Source of the DNA: Grammothele lineata
Taxonomy: Eukaryota > Basidiomycota > Agaricomycetes > Polyporales > Polyporaceae
DNA length: 64,000 nucleotides
Assembly (NCBI GenBank): GCA_002150815.3
Contig: NDFF03000011.1
Location: 124,001-188,000 of the forward strand
Direction: 5' to 3'
Shown here: positions 11,442 to 25,257 of the stretch, piece after piece
How positions within the stretch are numbered: position 1 is the first letter of the stretch
Layout of the letters: each line of letters opens with the position of its first letter
Position numbers and translations under genes: made by a program
Notes under the pieces: model-generated
Database searches by the model: none
Told to the model about the DNA's origin: nothing
Seen by the model: the letters and a program-made list of their open reading frames with translations, nothing else

Positions 11442-12160
11442 ATGTCTAAATTCGCACCTCATCACAAGTCAGGGAACAACCCGAGGGCCACTTCAAGTAC
11501 GGTCTGCCAGAAATGTCTTGGTACAGGTAAGCAAATGCGCTCGGACTACCTCATCTTTCGCAACAATGCTGAAGCTACGTCTTTCTGCAGGGCACTTCAT
11601 ATATGAGTGCAAGGGCACGCGACCGTACTTGTCCCGTCCATCGCGCACGCAGCAACTGGAGAACCCGAAGGTCCTTGCGAAGCTGAAGGCGGAGGGAAAG
11701 CCATCGGTTGAGGTTCCAGAGGAGTTCAAGACCAAGTGCGTTCCCCTTACCCGTTCATGTTCTGTACAAAAAGGTCTCATCGGTTTAATCCACAAGGAGC
11801 GGCACTGCGAATCGTATCCTGGAGGCGAAGGAGAAGGAGCGTGCAAAGAACCAAGATAAGGGCGAAGGCTCATCTCGGAAGAGGAAACGGTACGCTGTCA
11901 CTATACCCTCCTGTCTATTTAATACGCGTATCTGATGGAATGCTTTTAGGTCTGGCTCCGTGTCATCTTCGTCTGACTCGGACAGCGACAGCGACTCAGA
12001 TTCGGACTCCAGTGGCTCGTCGTCCGGGTCTTCCTCGGACTCAGAGTCAGATTCAGATTCGGATGCTTCGCACTCTCGCCGGAGCTACAGCAAGAGCCCT
12101 CAGAGGAAGCGTCGCTACCGCAGCGAGAGCCGGAGCCGGAGCCCTAGAGGCAGGCAGTAG
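11442..12160 (+). CDS. Zinc knuckle/SR-like protein, ZCCHC10 family
   Basis: Four exons starting at ATG 11442 (MSKFAPHHKSGN). Exons 1 and 2 join to give a CCHC knuckle, CQKCLGTGHFIYEC, followed directly by KGTRPYLSRPSRTQQL, which is the signature of the ZCCHC10 family (zf-CCHC_3). The rest is low-complexity: Lys/Glu-rich helix, RKRKR basic cluster, a long run of Ser/Asp/Glu repeats (about 11965-12065) and an Arg/Ser tail ending RSRSPRGRQ before TAG 12158-12160. The human relative has the same order of knuckle plus Ser/Asp tail. The family is linked to RNA, and the RS tail suggests a nuclear protein near splicing factors; the precise role is not known. Introns: 11527-11590, about 11735-11795 and about 11891-11950. 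Confidence 0.88.
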
Positions 12161-12327
12161 ATCTCGCGGTTACTATCCCGCTGCGGATGCTCTATCTCTT
12201 CTGCGTTGTTGTATGAACTTAGGATTGCTGGTTCACGTTGGGTATGTATAATATAGGCAGTGTTGAGTGAAGTCCATTAATGGTGGCGAGAACGTGGGTG
12301 ATACGGTAAGGTCAGCTATCCGGCTCC

Positions 12328-13198
12328 TCATATACACCCCGACGCCTCGGTTGCTCGTGAGTTCATAATGAGGGCAACGATGAGGCTAGACATCGACTCC
12401 AGTGAGCTGAAGCAATAGTTACAACTTGCATTAAGAACGTACCCGTACAGTCCCAGAACTTCTCCGAAAATGAGAATGAGCACCATAGTCACGAACACCT
12501 TCGACTCGAACACGTATGCCCTCACACACTATGCCATGGGTTAGACCGGTGCGTTCGGGTTGCACTGTTTATACTCACTGAGTCCCCAACATATCCAATG
12601 GCGTAACCAGCTGCAAGCCCTGTAAATCCGCATGCGAGACCGGCACCCAGGTGAATAAACCCCGCATACAAGGAGTAATCCGTGGGCTTTACTGAATGCA
12701 TGGCGTCAAGACGACGCATGAGCACGAGTCTTGACCGTGACACAAGTAGCTTGGAGGAGCACTTACGTCCACCAGCTATGAGCACAGACACTACGAGGCC
12801 ATACACGGCAATGATACCGGACATGACAACAGGGATTAGTGACTGCGAGCGAAAGGTGTCATTAAAGAGACGGGTGAGTATTCGTATGCCGGTTTCGACA
12901 AACTAATGGAGAGCGTACCTTCATGATGAGCTCAGGTTTGAAGGTGCCAAGGCCTGCAATGCCAATTCCTGACTTCGCCGTCCCAAACGCAGCGCCAACG
13001 GCTACATTAAAGCACAACAGAAACACTTAGTAGGCTCACAGCGTTCGCGGATGTGGTGGACACGCACTGCTAAATATCATCTATGTTCCCCAGTTCGTCA
13101 TAGTCAGGTAAGGTGGCGTGGCAAAGTCATTGTGGACGTACCGCGGAGGCAACGCCTGCGAAGCCAAAGAAGGGGGCGTATGGCGGACAAACAGACAT
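12328..13198 (-). CDS. VMA11: V-type ATPase proteolipid subunit c' (Vma11)
   Basis: Six or more short exons from ATG 13198 ([19 protein letters not shown]) to TGA at 12328-12330. The protein is about 165 residues with four hydrophobic helices and the typical proteolipid repeats: [60 protein letters not shown] and the last helix [20 protein letters not shown] with the proton-carrying Glu. The segments [19 protein letters not shown] and [10 protein letters not shown], and [12 protein letters not shown], resemble yeast Vma11 (c') more than Vma3 (c). Subunit c' is specific to fungi and forms part of the V0 rotor ring with c and c''. All exon joins (for example at 12525/12580 and 13126/13083) have GT-AG ends and keep frame. 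A c subunit is the alternative, less likely. Confidence 0.9.
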
Positions 13199-13598
13199 GT
13201 TGACGAGGGAGCACGAAACAACGGAGGTCGTTGTTCAAGACGTCGAGGACGCTCGGCAATACACTGGGAGAGGTCGCAGCAGCTAGGGTTCCAAGAATGG
13301 GAAGACGTAGGGTTTGGCCCGACCAGCGTCACTGACCGCGCCGGGTCCGGTGACGGCGCCTTGGGGACTCATCCCTACGGTCGACTTGCTCAACGCTTTA
13401 CTCAGACCGACAACGCCTTCACAATCATCCGACCGACAACGCCTTCACAATCATCCGACGCTTCCGCTGCGACAAGCTTACATCGCTCAACTCTTCTGCG
13501 TACTCGACCGGGCAGCATAGCCAGTAAGCCTCGACCACAAATCACACCGCTAGGCTCAACGGGGAACCCCATAATTTGGACTACCCTCCTGCTGTTTC
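13199..13598. promoter_or_regulatory. Divergent promoter region VMA11/PRP2
   Basis: Sequence between the start codons of VMA11 (minus) and PRP2 (plus). It should contain both promoters. Its only evident structure is a perfect 26-bp tandem duplication at 13405-13456. Confidence 0.5.
13405..13456. repeat. Perfect 26-bp tandem duplication
   Basis: The 26 bases beginning GACCGACAACGCC at 13405-13430 are repeated exactly at 13431-13456, and the next three bases start a third copy. It sits 140-190 bases upstream of the PRP2 start codon. Confidence 0.95.
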
Positions 13599-17335
<3,737 letters not shown>

Positions 17336-17832
17336 ACCCGCACCTTTTTTCATCTGCCCGTGTGCTTGCTACCCATTTATTGTAACCTTTGTGTGATTGT
17401 GCTATCGAGTTAGGTTGCATCTGTCTCTATCAATTTGCGAGTGTGGTACTTCCCTTATGGTCTCGAGTTGAGGCGTGTACGTGGTCTGCCAATTGTGCGT
17501 CCCCCTTCGGCTTTGTCTCGATGGCGTCATGCTGATCCTCATCCACTCAAGCTCCGTGTCGCTCCTGTCAAGGGTGTGCTGATCATTCATGAATGCGTGA
17601 TTGTGATCGCGAGATACCAAGGACACTTAAGACGGCGCAATTAAATCAGTCTGCTTGTAAACTCCGGCTCATGTGAGGTCACAAGTGGCAACGCCACATT
17701 CACACATATTATTGCTGAGTGGTCAGATGCTCTCGAGTGAAGCGCCAAGTCTGACCACATTCCCAGCCCGAGAAGTGCACCCTAAGAGGCGAACCGGAGC
17801 GCCTTTCACACGCGACATCGACAGTGCCCACT
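17336..17832. other. Intergenic between PRP2 and oxygenase gene
   Basis: Contains the PRP2 3' region and the promoter of the next gene. No clear gene or repeat; the open frames here are short and unconvincing. Confidence 0.5.
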
Positions 17833-19645
17833 ATGACTAGCAACAACATCAAGCTACCGCCGACGATCAATCAAGGCATCCTGAACCTGCCTGGGCCAAC
17901 TTTCGAGACCAAGCGTGTCGCTGAGCAGCTTCTGGAAGAAGACAGGCGGAAGCATCATTGTTATTGGGGTATCGGGTTCCACAATCACCTTAGTCATCAG
18001 TGAGTGCCCTCCTTAACCAAGACTTAATTTCAAGGCTGAACACCCATCCCTTAGCATTCTCGCAGCATACGACCTCGGGGCTCCCGCAGGGCTGCTGCAG
18101 AAGGTGTACGACACAGAGGAGAAGGAGGCGACGGTCGGGATCCGTGAATTCAGAAGTCGGCAAAGCAACGACACGAAGACGGACAACGCGGAACAGGTGG
18201 TCGTTACGTTCAAGAATTGGACTGAGCATCTGGGCAACCCTGCGTGAGCTGTATTTCATGTGTTCTAACTGCAGGCTGATAACAATTATGGCGTAGAATT
18301 TACGCAGCGTTTGTCGACTTCTTCGAAGAGCAAGTCGCTGCGTCTGGTGTAGGTCAAGTGCTCGAACAGTATGTGTTCTCGCCTGCGGCAAACGGCAACG
18401 GAGCGCACATGCTCTTGAGATTCGTTGCAGGCGTGTAAGTTGGATCTGTGTGTCGTTGCTATTGCTACTCACTTGCAAATCATTGGGTAGCATGCACCCT
18501 CTCATACAGACTGGGGTGAGTATGAGAATCTCTACGTCATATTGATGACGTCATTGATCGTTGCTTGTAGTATGGCGTTGAATTCGGGAGCGATGCCATG
18601 GTCGCGCAAGGCAAGCGAGGACTACGCTATTCCCTACCCATCACCTCAGGCTATTAACGATGGTGTTTGTTTAGCCCTTGCTCAGACCGCAGTACACAAA
18701 GCCTTCTGGCCTGAGATATTCGACTTGGCCAGGTCCCCGCCGACGTCAAACGGGTCTCGTCTGCCCGACCTGTCCAACAAGAGTCCTCGTCAGCCGGTTA
18801 AAGGATGCTCCCTTCTGGATATTCTTCGCCAGGCATACGACTCCGAAGTTATGCATCCTGTCATGCCCTACGATCCCGACGCGTTCATCTCCGCCCGTTT
18901 TGCCGATGCATGCACCAACGGCCGACCCGAGGAGATTCGCCGCCTCACCTCTCTTTGGGAGATCAATACCTCCGATACTACGCGCGTGCAAGCTGCTCTG
19001 GACGAAAAGGTCGAGGAACTTGTTTGGACGATGGCGTTGCTGCTCGTCGGCTCCGGACGGCGCGGGCGCAAGCCACGACTCGACTTCTTCCTCATGCATT
19101 TACTCAATGCGTCGTTGTTCGTTCCCTCGCTCCTTGCCGTGATACCCTCAGTGCAATCCAAGGCAACTCTGCTCAAATCTTTTGTCCCGGTCCTGCTTCT
19201 TACACTCCTTATCCGGGGTCGGCCGCGCATCGATGCGGAGCTCGTCATGTCGTACACGAACGTGCCGCGTCCCCCGAACGCCCCGAAGACAGCGTCAGAT
19301 GGGAGCTCGATGAGTGATCCGCGCGACGACGAGGACTACAACCCGTGGCCGGCGATCATCGCGTCGGTTCTGCACGCACCAGACGCACACACGTTGAAGG
19401 CGATCCGAGTGTTGTACTTCGGCGCACAGAGATACGGGCGCACCCCGCCGGGAGGGGCGATTGGCGCATTTGACGAAGACGGTCGCGAGACCCATCCGGG
19501 CATGGCAAAAGTCGACGGATCGGTGTTCGTGCGCGCTGCGGGTGTAGTGATGGACACACTTGGGTGGGTGACGCATGGGCAGAAGGCTGGAACTTGGGAC
19601 AGGAGCGCCTTGGGATGGGATGACGCTTGGAAGGGGGAAGACTGA
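17833..19645 (+). CDS. Questin oxidase-like protein (DUF4243)
   Basis: Start ATG 17833 (MTSNNIKLPPTINQGIL). The translation has the family hallmarks: HHCYWGIGFHNHLSHH with clustered histidines, LAAYDLGAPAGLLQKVYD, TFKNWTEHLGN, a long middle helix region (FVDFFEEQV), VMHPLIQTGYGVEFG, LAQTAVHKAFW, and the C-terminal ALGWDDAWKGED. Family members include questin oxidase GedK and AflY of polyketide pathways, where they catalyse oxidative ring opening; many relatives in mushrooms are not tied to a gene cluster and have unknown substrates. No polyketide synthase lies nearby, so a housekeeping or orphan oxidation is more likely here. The frame is held only if an intron with a GC donor (about 18612-18673, GCAAGC to TTTAG) is removed. 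The GT-AG introns at about 17998, 18243, 18435 and 18514 also fit. Confidence 0.88.
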
Positions 19646-20237
19646 AGGCTCAAGTTATCGCTTTACCTCCATGGCCCGAAATTGGCGTCTTCGAGCAACA
19701 CTGGGTTTCCCTGTATCAGTACTTAGTCCTGTCCGACTCTGATTGCTTGCCAGTTGCCAAGTACTGCGAGGAGCCGCAGTAAGTCTCCTATCTTGTGGAC
19801 TTCTCCAGCAGGCAATCACACAAAAGTCATCGGCGCGAATATTTCTTAGGCTTTCCCAGTACCCTGTCCCTGCATAGTGACCACTTCCCCAGACACATCG
19901 CCGGTTTGAAGCATGGGCCCAATCCCTAGTCTGGCGGCGGTCCTTTACTGAATCGAGGTTTAAAGGGAGTTTTCACAAGTCGAATCGCCGAGCGCGAAGG
20001 ACCGTGGCCCTGCGGACCGGGCGAGCCGCTGGCACTGCGCGCGCGCCTGCCACCGAACAGTCTCGGTATAGCGATGACGCGCCCCGCGTCGATCTTGTCT
20101 CCCGCTCCGTGCGGCCATGCCTCGTCGGGAGACCCCTGTCTGTCGTGCGGTGCGCACGCGGACACGTCGACCCGCTCCCCGCCGAGGGCTCCTCGCCGAG
20201 CAGCGTAAATTGAGGTCGGAGCGTCCGCGCTCTCCTC
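19646..20237. other. Intergenic, left flank of retroelement remnant
   Basis: No gene recognised. From about 19920 the sequence turns GC-rich and may belong to the retroelement, because open frames run through it on the minus strand, but I found no defined terminus. Confidence 0.4.
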
Positions 20238-20322
20238 AGTTCTCTCGCGCTGCTGCCAGGTGAGCGGTTTCGTCCCTTGCGCGCCGTGCCCCACTGACGA
20301 GTTCTCTCGCGCTGCTGCCAGG
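20238..20322. repeat. 23-bp direct repeat, two copies
   Basis: The sequence AGTTCTCTCGCGCTGCTGCC plus AGG occurs at 20238-20260 and again, unchanged, at 20300-20322, 62 bases apart. It lies just upstream of the retroelement gag-like frame and could be part of the element's leader or terminal repeat. Confidence 0.9.
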
Positions 20323-20379
20323 CGCTCGTCCATTGTTCGTTTCGAGTTAGAATATATTTCATCATCTTGAGAATCATCA

Positions 20380-21681
20380 ATGTCGAATGGAGGAGCCAGC
20401 CCCAGGACGCAGTCGACAGGGGCTGAGGACGGACTTACATCAGAGCAACGAGAGATCATCGAAAGGTGCGAAACGACCCTCGAACTCTACCGCAAGGGTC
20501 ATTGCGCACGAGCGAAGGCCCTCCTGGGGTTGTCGAAGCTCCTCACAAACTCGAACACGGGTCTATCCGAAGACTTTGCTGCAGAGACTCTCCAGTCCTA
20601 CGAACGACTCCTCGATGACATCGACCGCGAGAATGGAAGCAGTAACGGGTCAGGAGAGCACGGAAACGGCGGCGAGCAAAGACAGCCCCAAAGCAGTGGT
20701 GACGGCACCATGCCCGGCGGAACAGAGGGGCCATGTCCGTCCCAGCCTTTTCGAGCGGTTGGGACTACCCCCTCCGGAGCGGATGACCGCGTTCAAACGG
20801 GGACCAAACACCCCCGAGCGCACGCTGGAGGCTCGTCTGACGAGTCCGACTCCGACTCTGATATTGGATCAGGAAAGAGGAAGAAGCCGGACGCGTCGCG
20901 ATATGCGTGGGCCAGCACTCGCGACGCCTTTGCGGACACGCTCCCCTCGCCGCTCCGACAGACGAACGCACTCCTCCGGATCTATGCCGAGGATCCGAAA
21001 CAGGCACGTTCCGACTTACTCAACTCCGCTGGAGCCCCGGAGTTCCCGCACGACCAGTGGACGAACATACTCACTAGTCGACCGGTCGATCTCAGTCACG
21101 TCTTCTCTGGCCGGTACTCCACCGCCTGGAGTGAGAAGCGCGTCCAGAAGATCGGAGACTTCGAGCTCGCACAACTCTCCCAGTCACCTGCGAAGACCAT
21201 TAAGTCCGCCGGAGACTGGGTCACCGCGTGGCAGCAAGCTTCCGCTGCATATGTGTACGCTTTCCCCCACAGGCGTGAGGAACTCACCACCTACGGAGAA
21301 CACATCATCTCCCTCTTCAGCGCCATACATCCATCGCTCCACCAGCGCGTCCTCGACTACGACAGCGCGCTTCGAAAGCGGGTTGCCTCAGTTCGACATC
21401 TGCTCCTCTCCGATGTCCAGGCCTTCGCCGACCTACGCCTACAATTCATCGAGTCATGTGGCGCCAATGTCGTTGGCGGCGGCTCAGACAGCCCCGAAGC
21501 GAAGTCGAACCGAGGAAGTCCACGGACTGCAAAGCGGCAAAAGGAGGCATGTCGACGCTACAACAACGGAATCGAGCATTGCCCCGCCAGTGAATGTCGA
21601 TACCGTCACGTCTGCTCGGAGTGCAATGCCCCTGGCCATACCAAGTCCCAATGCCCTAAGACTACGCATCGCGCGACCTGA
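20380..21681 (+). CDS. Retroelement gag-like protein with zinc fingers
   Basis: An uninterrupted 433-residue frame from ATG 20380. The N-terminal part is acidic and helical (EQREIIERCETTLELYRKG), followed by a disordered Gly/Asp/Ser region, a folded middle region beginning SPLRQTNALLRIYAEDPKQA and a C-terminal Cys/His cluster: CRRYNNGIEHCPASECRYRH and then CSECNAPGHTKSQCP, i.e. a CCCH-like finger followed by a CCHC-like one. Such C-termini occur in the nucleocapsid-like ORF of fungal DIRS-type retroelements. There are no introns, unlike all host genes nearby. The frame is intact even though the RT downstream is broken. A domesticated host gene is a less likely reading. Confidence 0.7.
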   Translation: MSNGGASPRTQSTGAEDGLTSEQREIIERCETTLELYRKGHCARAKALLGLSKLLTNSNTGLSEDFAAETLQSYERLLDDIDRENGSSNGSGEHGNGGEQRQPQSSGDGTMPGGTEGPCPSQPFRAVGTTPSGADDRVQTGTKHPRAHAGGSSDESDSDSDIGSGKRKKPDASRYAWASTRDAFADTLPSPLRQTNALLRIYAEDPKQARSDLLNSAGAPEFPHDQWTNILTSRPVDLSHVFSGRYSTAWSEKRVQKIGDFELAQLSQSPAKTIKSAGDWVTAWQQASAAYVYAFPHRREELTTYGEHIISLFSAIHPSLHQRVLDYDSALRKRVASVRHLLLSDVQAFADLRLQFIESCGANVVGGGSDSPEAKSNRGSPRTAKRQKEACRRYNNGIEHCPASECRYRHVCSECNAPGHTKSQCPKTTHRAT

Positions 21682-22618
21682 TAACGTCGCTCTCCCTCGT
21701 TTTTTACGTGGGTTTGCATGGGGAGAACGCGTCGCTCCTCGTCGTCGTTTTGCATCCGTCTCTCTTACACACGAACCCCTCCCCTCTCCCCCACCGAACG
21801 TGCTCAACGACTGTATCTCTCTCGCCACCATCTCTGCCCATCCCGACCTCATCGATATTGTAACCCCTATCAATGTCCCCGTTTTCGCGTCGCTTCTGGT
21901 TGATCATCCCAATCCTGCCTTTGTTACGTCAGTCATCCGTAGTCTCAACGAAGGTTTCTGGCCATTTGCCGATGAACGGCCCATCGATTATCCCCCTACC
22001 TGGGACGAAGCTCGTGCGGCACCGCAGAGCGAAGATGCATCTCAGTTCCTCCGCGATCAGCGCGACATCGAAGTTGCCGCCTCTCGTTATTCTCCCCCTT
22101 TCGGTCCGGAGCTTTTGCCCGGCATGCACTCCTCCCCTATTTTCGTCGTTCCCAAACCGAATTCGAAAACTCGGTGGCGTCTCATCAATGACCTCAGCGC
22201 AGGCCGATATTCGCTTAATTCCATGGTGCGGCCAGAGGCTGTTAGGGGAATTGTACTCGACGGAATTCCTGCCCTCGGCCAGTCGATTCTCCGACTTCGT
22301 AGCATGCACCCTGGTGAACCACTCATGCTCTGGAAGTCCGATGTCGCACGCGCCTACCGAAACCTGCCCGTCCACCCTCATTGGCAATTATTGCAAGGTT
22401 TACTCATTGACGGCATGAGACATCTTGACCGCTGCCTCCCCTTTGGCGCGCGGGGTTCCCTCAAAGCCTGGTCCGAGCCCTTTAGCCATCATCCGCGAAA
22501 TTGTATCTTTGCTGGGTATCCCGAGCCACCATCTGGCTGGGTACTCGAGTCTTCCTGCCCTCCATCACCTGTGTCGCAACCCGAATCGAGCTTGTCGCCT
22601 CGAGCCGCCATTGGCTGA
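21682..22618 (+). pseudogene. Truncated reverse transcriptase frame
   Basis: In the frame shifted from the gag-like ORF the sequence encodes an RT N-terminal half: FVTSVIRSLNEGFWPFAD, HSSPIFVVPKPNSKTRWRLI (primer grip side and finger motif), SLNSMV, MLWKSDVARAYRNLPVHPHW and RCLPFGARGS. After this point (about 22455) the family sequence is lost: the frame carries on with unrelated residues and the adjacent frame to 22700 also shows no Y/FxDD catalytic motif. The copy is thus deleted or frame-shifted inside the palm domain and cannot polymerise DNA. Confidence 0.75.
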
Positions 22619-22821
22619 GGCATCAAAGCTTCCTATCTACCACCAGGTCCCGAACGAACATGACGAGCGCCGGCGATTTGAGTTCTGCTGCCTCACGGCC
22701 ACGTGACGTAAACCCTCCACGAGATGTCGCGAGTCGAAACGCGGTTCTCACCTTTTCCTCATCTACGCGACGGCAACCCCACCATGTCCATGACCGACTC
22801 CAACTCCCCGCGATAGCTCCA

Positions 22822-22830
22822 TATATAAAG
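22822..22830 (+). promoter_or_regulatory. TATA box upstream of pRiA4b ORF-3-like gene
   Basis: TATATAAAG lies about 200 bases before the ATG at 23026, followed by a pyrimidine-rich stretch at about 22885-22910. It is the clearest TATA element near a gene start in the window. Assignment to this gene rather than to the retroelement is inferred from position. Confidence 0.5.
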
Positions 22831-23025
22831 CCTCGACCGCGTACTCTGTTAATTGCTACCCAGACTTGACAGCAACTATAATACTTACCTCTCTTTCCAA
22901 TCCTTCAGCGACTTCAAGTTGTTTAGCCATTGACAGTACGCTGCCTTCCTAATGTACCACTTGAGCTTCCGAAATGACAAACAGCAGTAAGCGGTCTCAC
23001 CTGATTGCGCTTACGCTGGCACATA

Positions 23026-24292
23026 ATGGCTCGCCGTGGCGAAGATGAATTCCTCGGAGGAAGCGAGGGATACGCCTCTCCTGCTGAACTTGAAGCTCAA
23101 GGTCCAGCCAAGCGACCCCTCCCGACGGACGACATTCCCTCGTCTGACAATGAGGATCCTCCGGTAAAGAAACTGCGTCGTGCGGTCGATGTTGATCGAC
23201 GCGAGCCTTCGAACCTACCCTCTCTGCTCCCTCCGCCCAGTGACAGCGTCATCCAGCTCCGGTTCCAGCTCTGCCGCTTCAAAGGCGTCTACCGCATCGC
23301 GCGCGTCCCGCTCTCGCTCACCTTCGCGCACCTCCACAAATTCATCCTCCTCATCTTCGGCTGGTCCGGACAGCACCTCCACCAGGCCTCGGTCGTCACG
23401 CACGCCGAGCTCTACTCGGCCACGTACTACCGCAGGGGCGAGGTCAAGCGCCACCGCTCGTTCCGCGTCCCGGAAGAGCCGGACAGGCGCGACGACCCGG
23501 ACGCGTGGAGGGAGTGGCTTATGAAGTACTCGACGTTTTCGCATGAGCCCGCGATGCGAGTCTCCCCGCGCGGGTCGCGCAGGCCGCCGCGCCCGCCGAC
23601 CAACCCGACGGACGAGTGGGACGTGTTGTATGATAGCTTGGAGGTGAGCTTTTCCGTAATTCTCGTAGAGCGTGGGGTGCGACAGACAGGGGGCTGACGG
23701 GGCGTGCGTGCGTTTGCATGACAGGCTCCGCACAAGAAGGACGCAGAAGTTACCCTCGCTGACCTCTGGGCGTGGAAAAAGCGCCGCAATTATTCACAAG
23801 GCGATTGCGACAACTGTAAAATCGCCATTCTGTACGAGTATGACCTCGGTGGTAGGCGCTCTATTGGCCAGAGAAACGTGCACATCCGCTGAGAACGACC
23901 ACAGCGAGCTGGAACGTCCACATCACCGTCGAGCCTGAAAAGGACGGCGCGTACCTGTGGAGGGTGAACCCCCTGTGGAGTAGTCCCGCCGTCACCATCG
24001 CGAAAGGAGCGGTGAGCGTTTACTATCTGTCATCTGTGGGGGAACGCTTGCTGACACGATATTACCAGCCTCCTCGTGAAGACGCAAGGAGCGGCCGCGG
24101 GGTGAGCGATACACCCCACTGCGCGCTCGGTTATACTCACACGCGCGCCCGTGTTCATAGGAAACTGAAGCCAAGTCGAAGGAGGTCTCTCCTCTCCTCC
24201 TGGCCCCCAATATCTTCGAGAGATACTTGAAAGGGGAAGTCCGGTCAGTGACTCAGAAAAGTGAGCTTGCGATTCTTGAAGGGGACGAGTAA
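23026..24292 (+). CDS. pRiA4b ORF-3-like domain protein, copy 1
   Basis: ATG 23026 (MARRGEDEFLGGSEGYAS). A disordered N-terminus with a nuclear-localisation-like KKLRR is followed by the domain: VIQLRFQLCRFKGVYRIARV, LTFAHLHKFILLIFGWSGQHLH, then FRVPEEPDRRDDPDAWREWL and, after an intron, APHKKDAEVTLADLWAWKK and YEYDLGG. This pattern (hxLxhxGhxPxhxRxhxVP, LhxLHxhhhxxFGW...HLH, and YDFGD-like end) is that of the plasmid pRiA4b ORF-3 family (PF07929), which is widespread in bacteria, often near transposases, with no proven function. Three more short exons follow (SWNVHITVEPEKDG; PPREDARSGRG; APNIFERYLKGEV) up to TAA 24290-24292. A second gene with the same domain and intron positions lies at 52861-54781. 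A broken retroelement lies directly upstream. Confidence 0.82.
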
Positions 24293-24421
24293 GGCGAGCC
24301 ACAGTCTGAAAGTGACGAAGACGACTATGAAGACGAGTACGACGAGGACACCGACGACGATTTTGGGTGGTCCCTTGGGGTCCGGGTGTTAGACGACAGT
24401 AACCCGGCGCGCCATTATTAG
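24293..24421 (+). other. In-frame acidic extension after the stop codon
   Basis: In the same frame as copy 1, the 43 codons after TAA 24290-24292 read as a strongly acidic tail (SESDEDDYEDEYDEDTDDD) before TAG 24419-24421. It may be a former C-terminus cut off by a nonsense change. Confidence 0.5.
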
Positions 24422-25257
24422 GATGCCATACATACGTTACTTGATACTCGTTACAACTACTCTAATGCTTAATGCGCCGCGCTTTCGAAGAGCACCGTCC
24501 CTCTGGACAGATCACCTCGCGGCGTCGGGACACTGCAAAACATGGATCGCAATAGACGAACGGACAACACAACCAAGGGCTGAGAGCATAAGGAAATGAC
24601 AAGTCAGAGCACAGACTACACTTTCGCGAAAAGCCCAAGAATTATATTACAACACCATCCTCGTCGCGCGGTCTCACGGTCAAGTGGAGCACGAGAGACG
24701 TACGGAGCGCGGCACGTCGCATACAGAAGGAGAACAGAGGGAGACAGGGGAGCAGATCCGACCGAAGGAGACTAGTGTATATAGAGCACTTGGGAAGATG
24801 GAACGAGGGAACGAACGGTGCGAGATGCGATACTGTATACGAGCCACGGAGCCATTTGTATGAAGGTGAACGGGGGCACTAGACAACGGGCGAGACAGAG
24901 GGGGAGGCTCTTCGGACGCACAGGTCGGACTAGACAGAACTCGCGGTAGCAGTAGTAGTATAGTCAGGCACTGAGTACTGGAGCACTGGGGAGAAGTACA
25001 GGCGAGCGCACGGAGCAAGGACACAGCGATACAGCGCAGCCGCCCCCGCAGAGCGGATGCTGAGCAGCGCGGCGCCGCTCCCGCGAAAGCAAGAACGCAT
25101 AGACAACACATAAATAGCGCAACAACGAGCCAGGGGGCGGCGGGCACGACTCGGGCGCGCGCCCCCACTTTCTCCTCCCATCCTTCCTCCCGGCGGCGTA
25201 CCCTAGCGACAACAACAACAGACCCACTCAATCAGACCCATCCAGGGAAGGACCGGC
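24422..25257. other. Intergenic, mostly 3' flank
   Basis: No gene is recognised. It lies between the 3' ends of two convergent genes; the open frames here on the minus strand have skewed composition and no domain. Confidence 0.5.

Larger units (their letters stand above)
20238..22700 (+). mobile_element. Degenerate retroelement, DIRS-like appearance
   Basis: A gag-like frame (20380-21681) and a reverse-transcriptase frame (to 22618) lie in overlapping frames on the same strand. The layout and the mixed CCCH/CCHC finger match retroelements common in agaricomycete genomes, which I take to be of the DIRS/tyrosine-recombinase kind. The RT is cut short, and I saw no RNase H, recombinase, integrase or long terminal repeat in the window, so the copy cannot be autonomous. 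Boundaries are not defined; the values given cover the visible coding parts and the upstream direct repeat. Confidence 0.65.

Noticed and set aside
24680..25231. 183-codon minus-strand frame downstream of the DUF6533 gene
   Set aside because: Ser/Cys/Leu-rich composition without domain; most likely 3' untranslated sequence.
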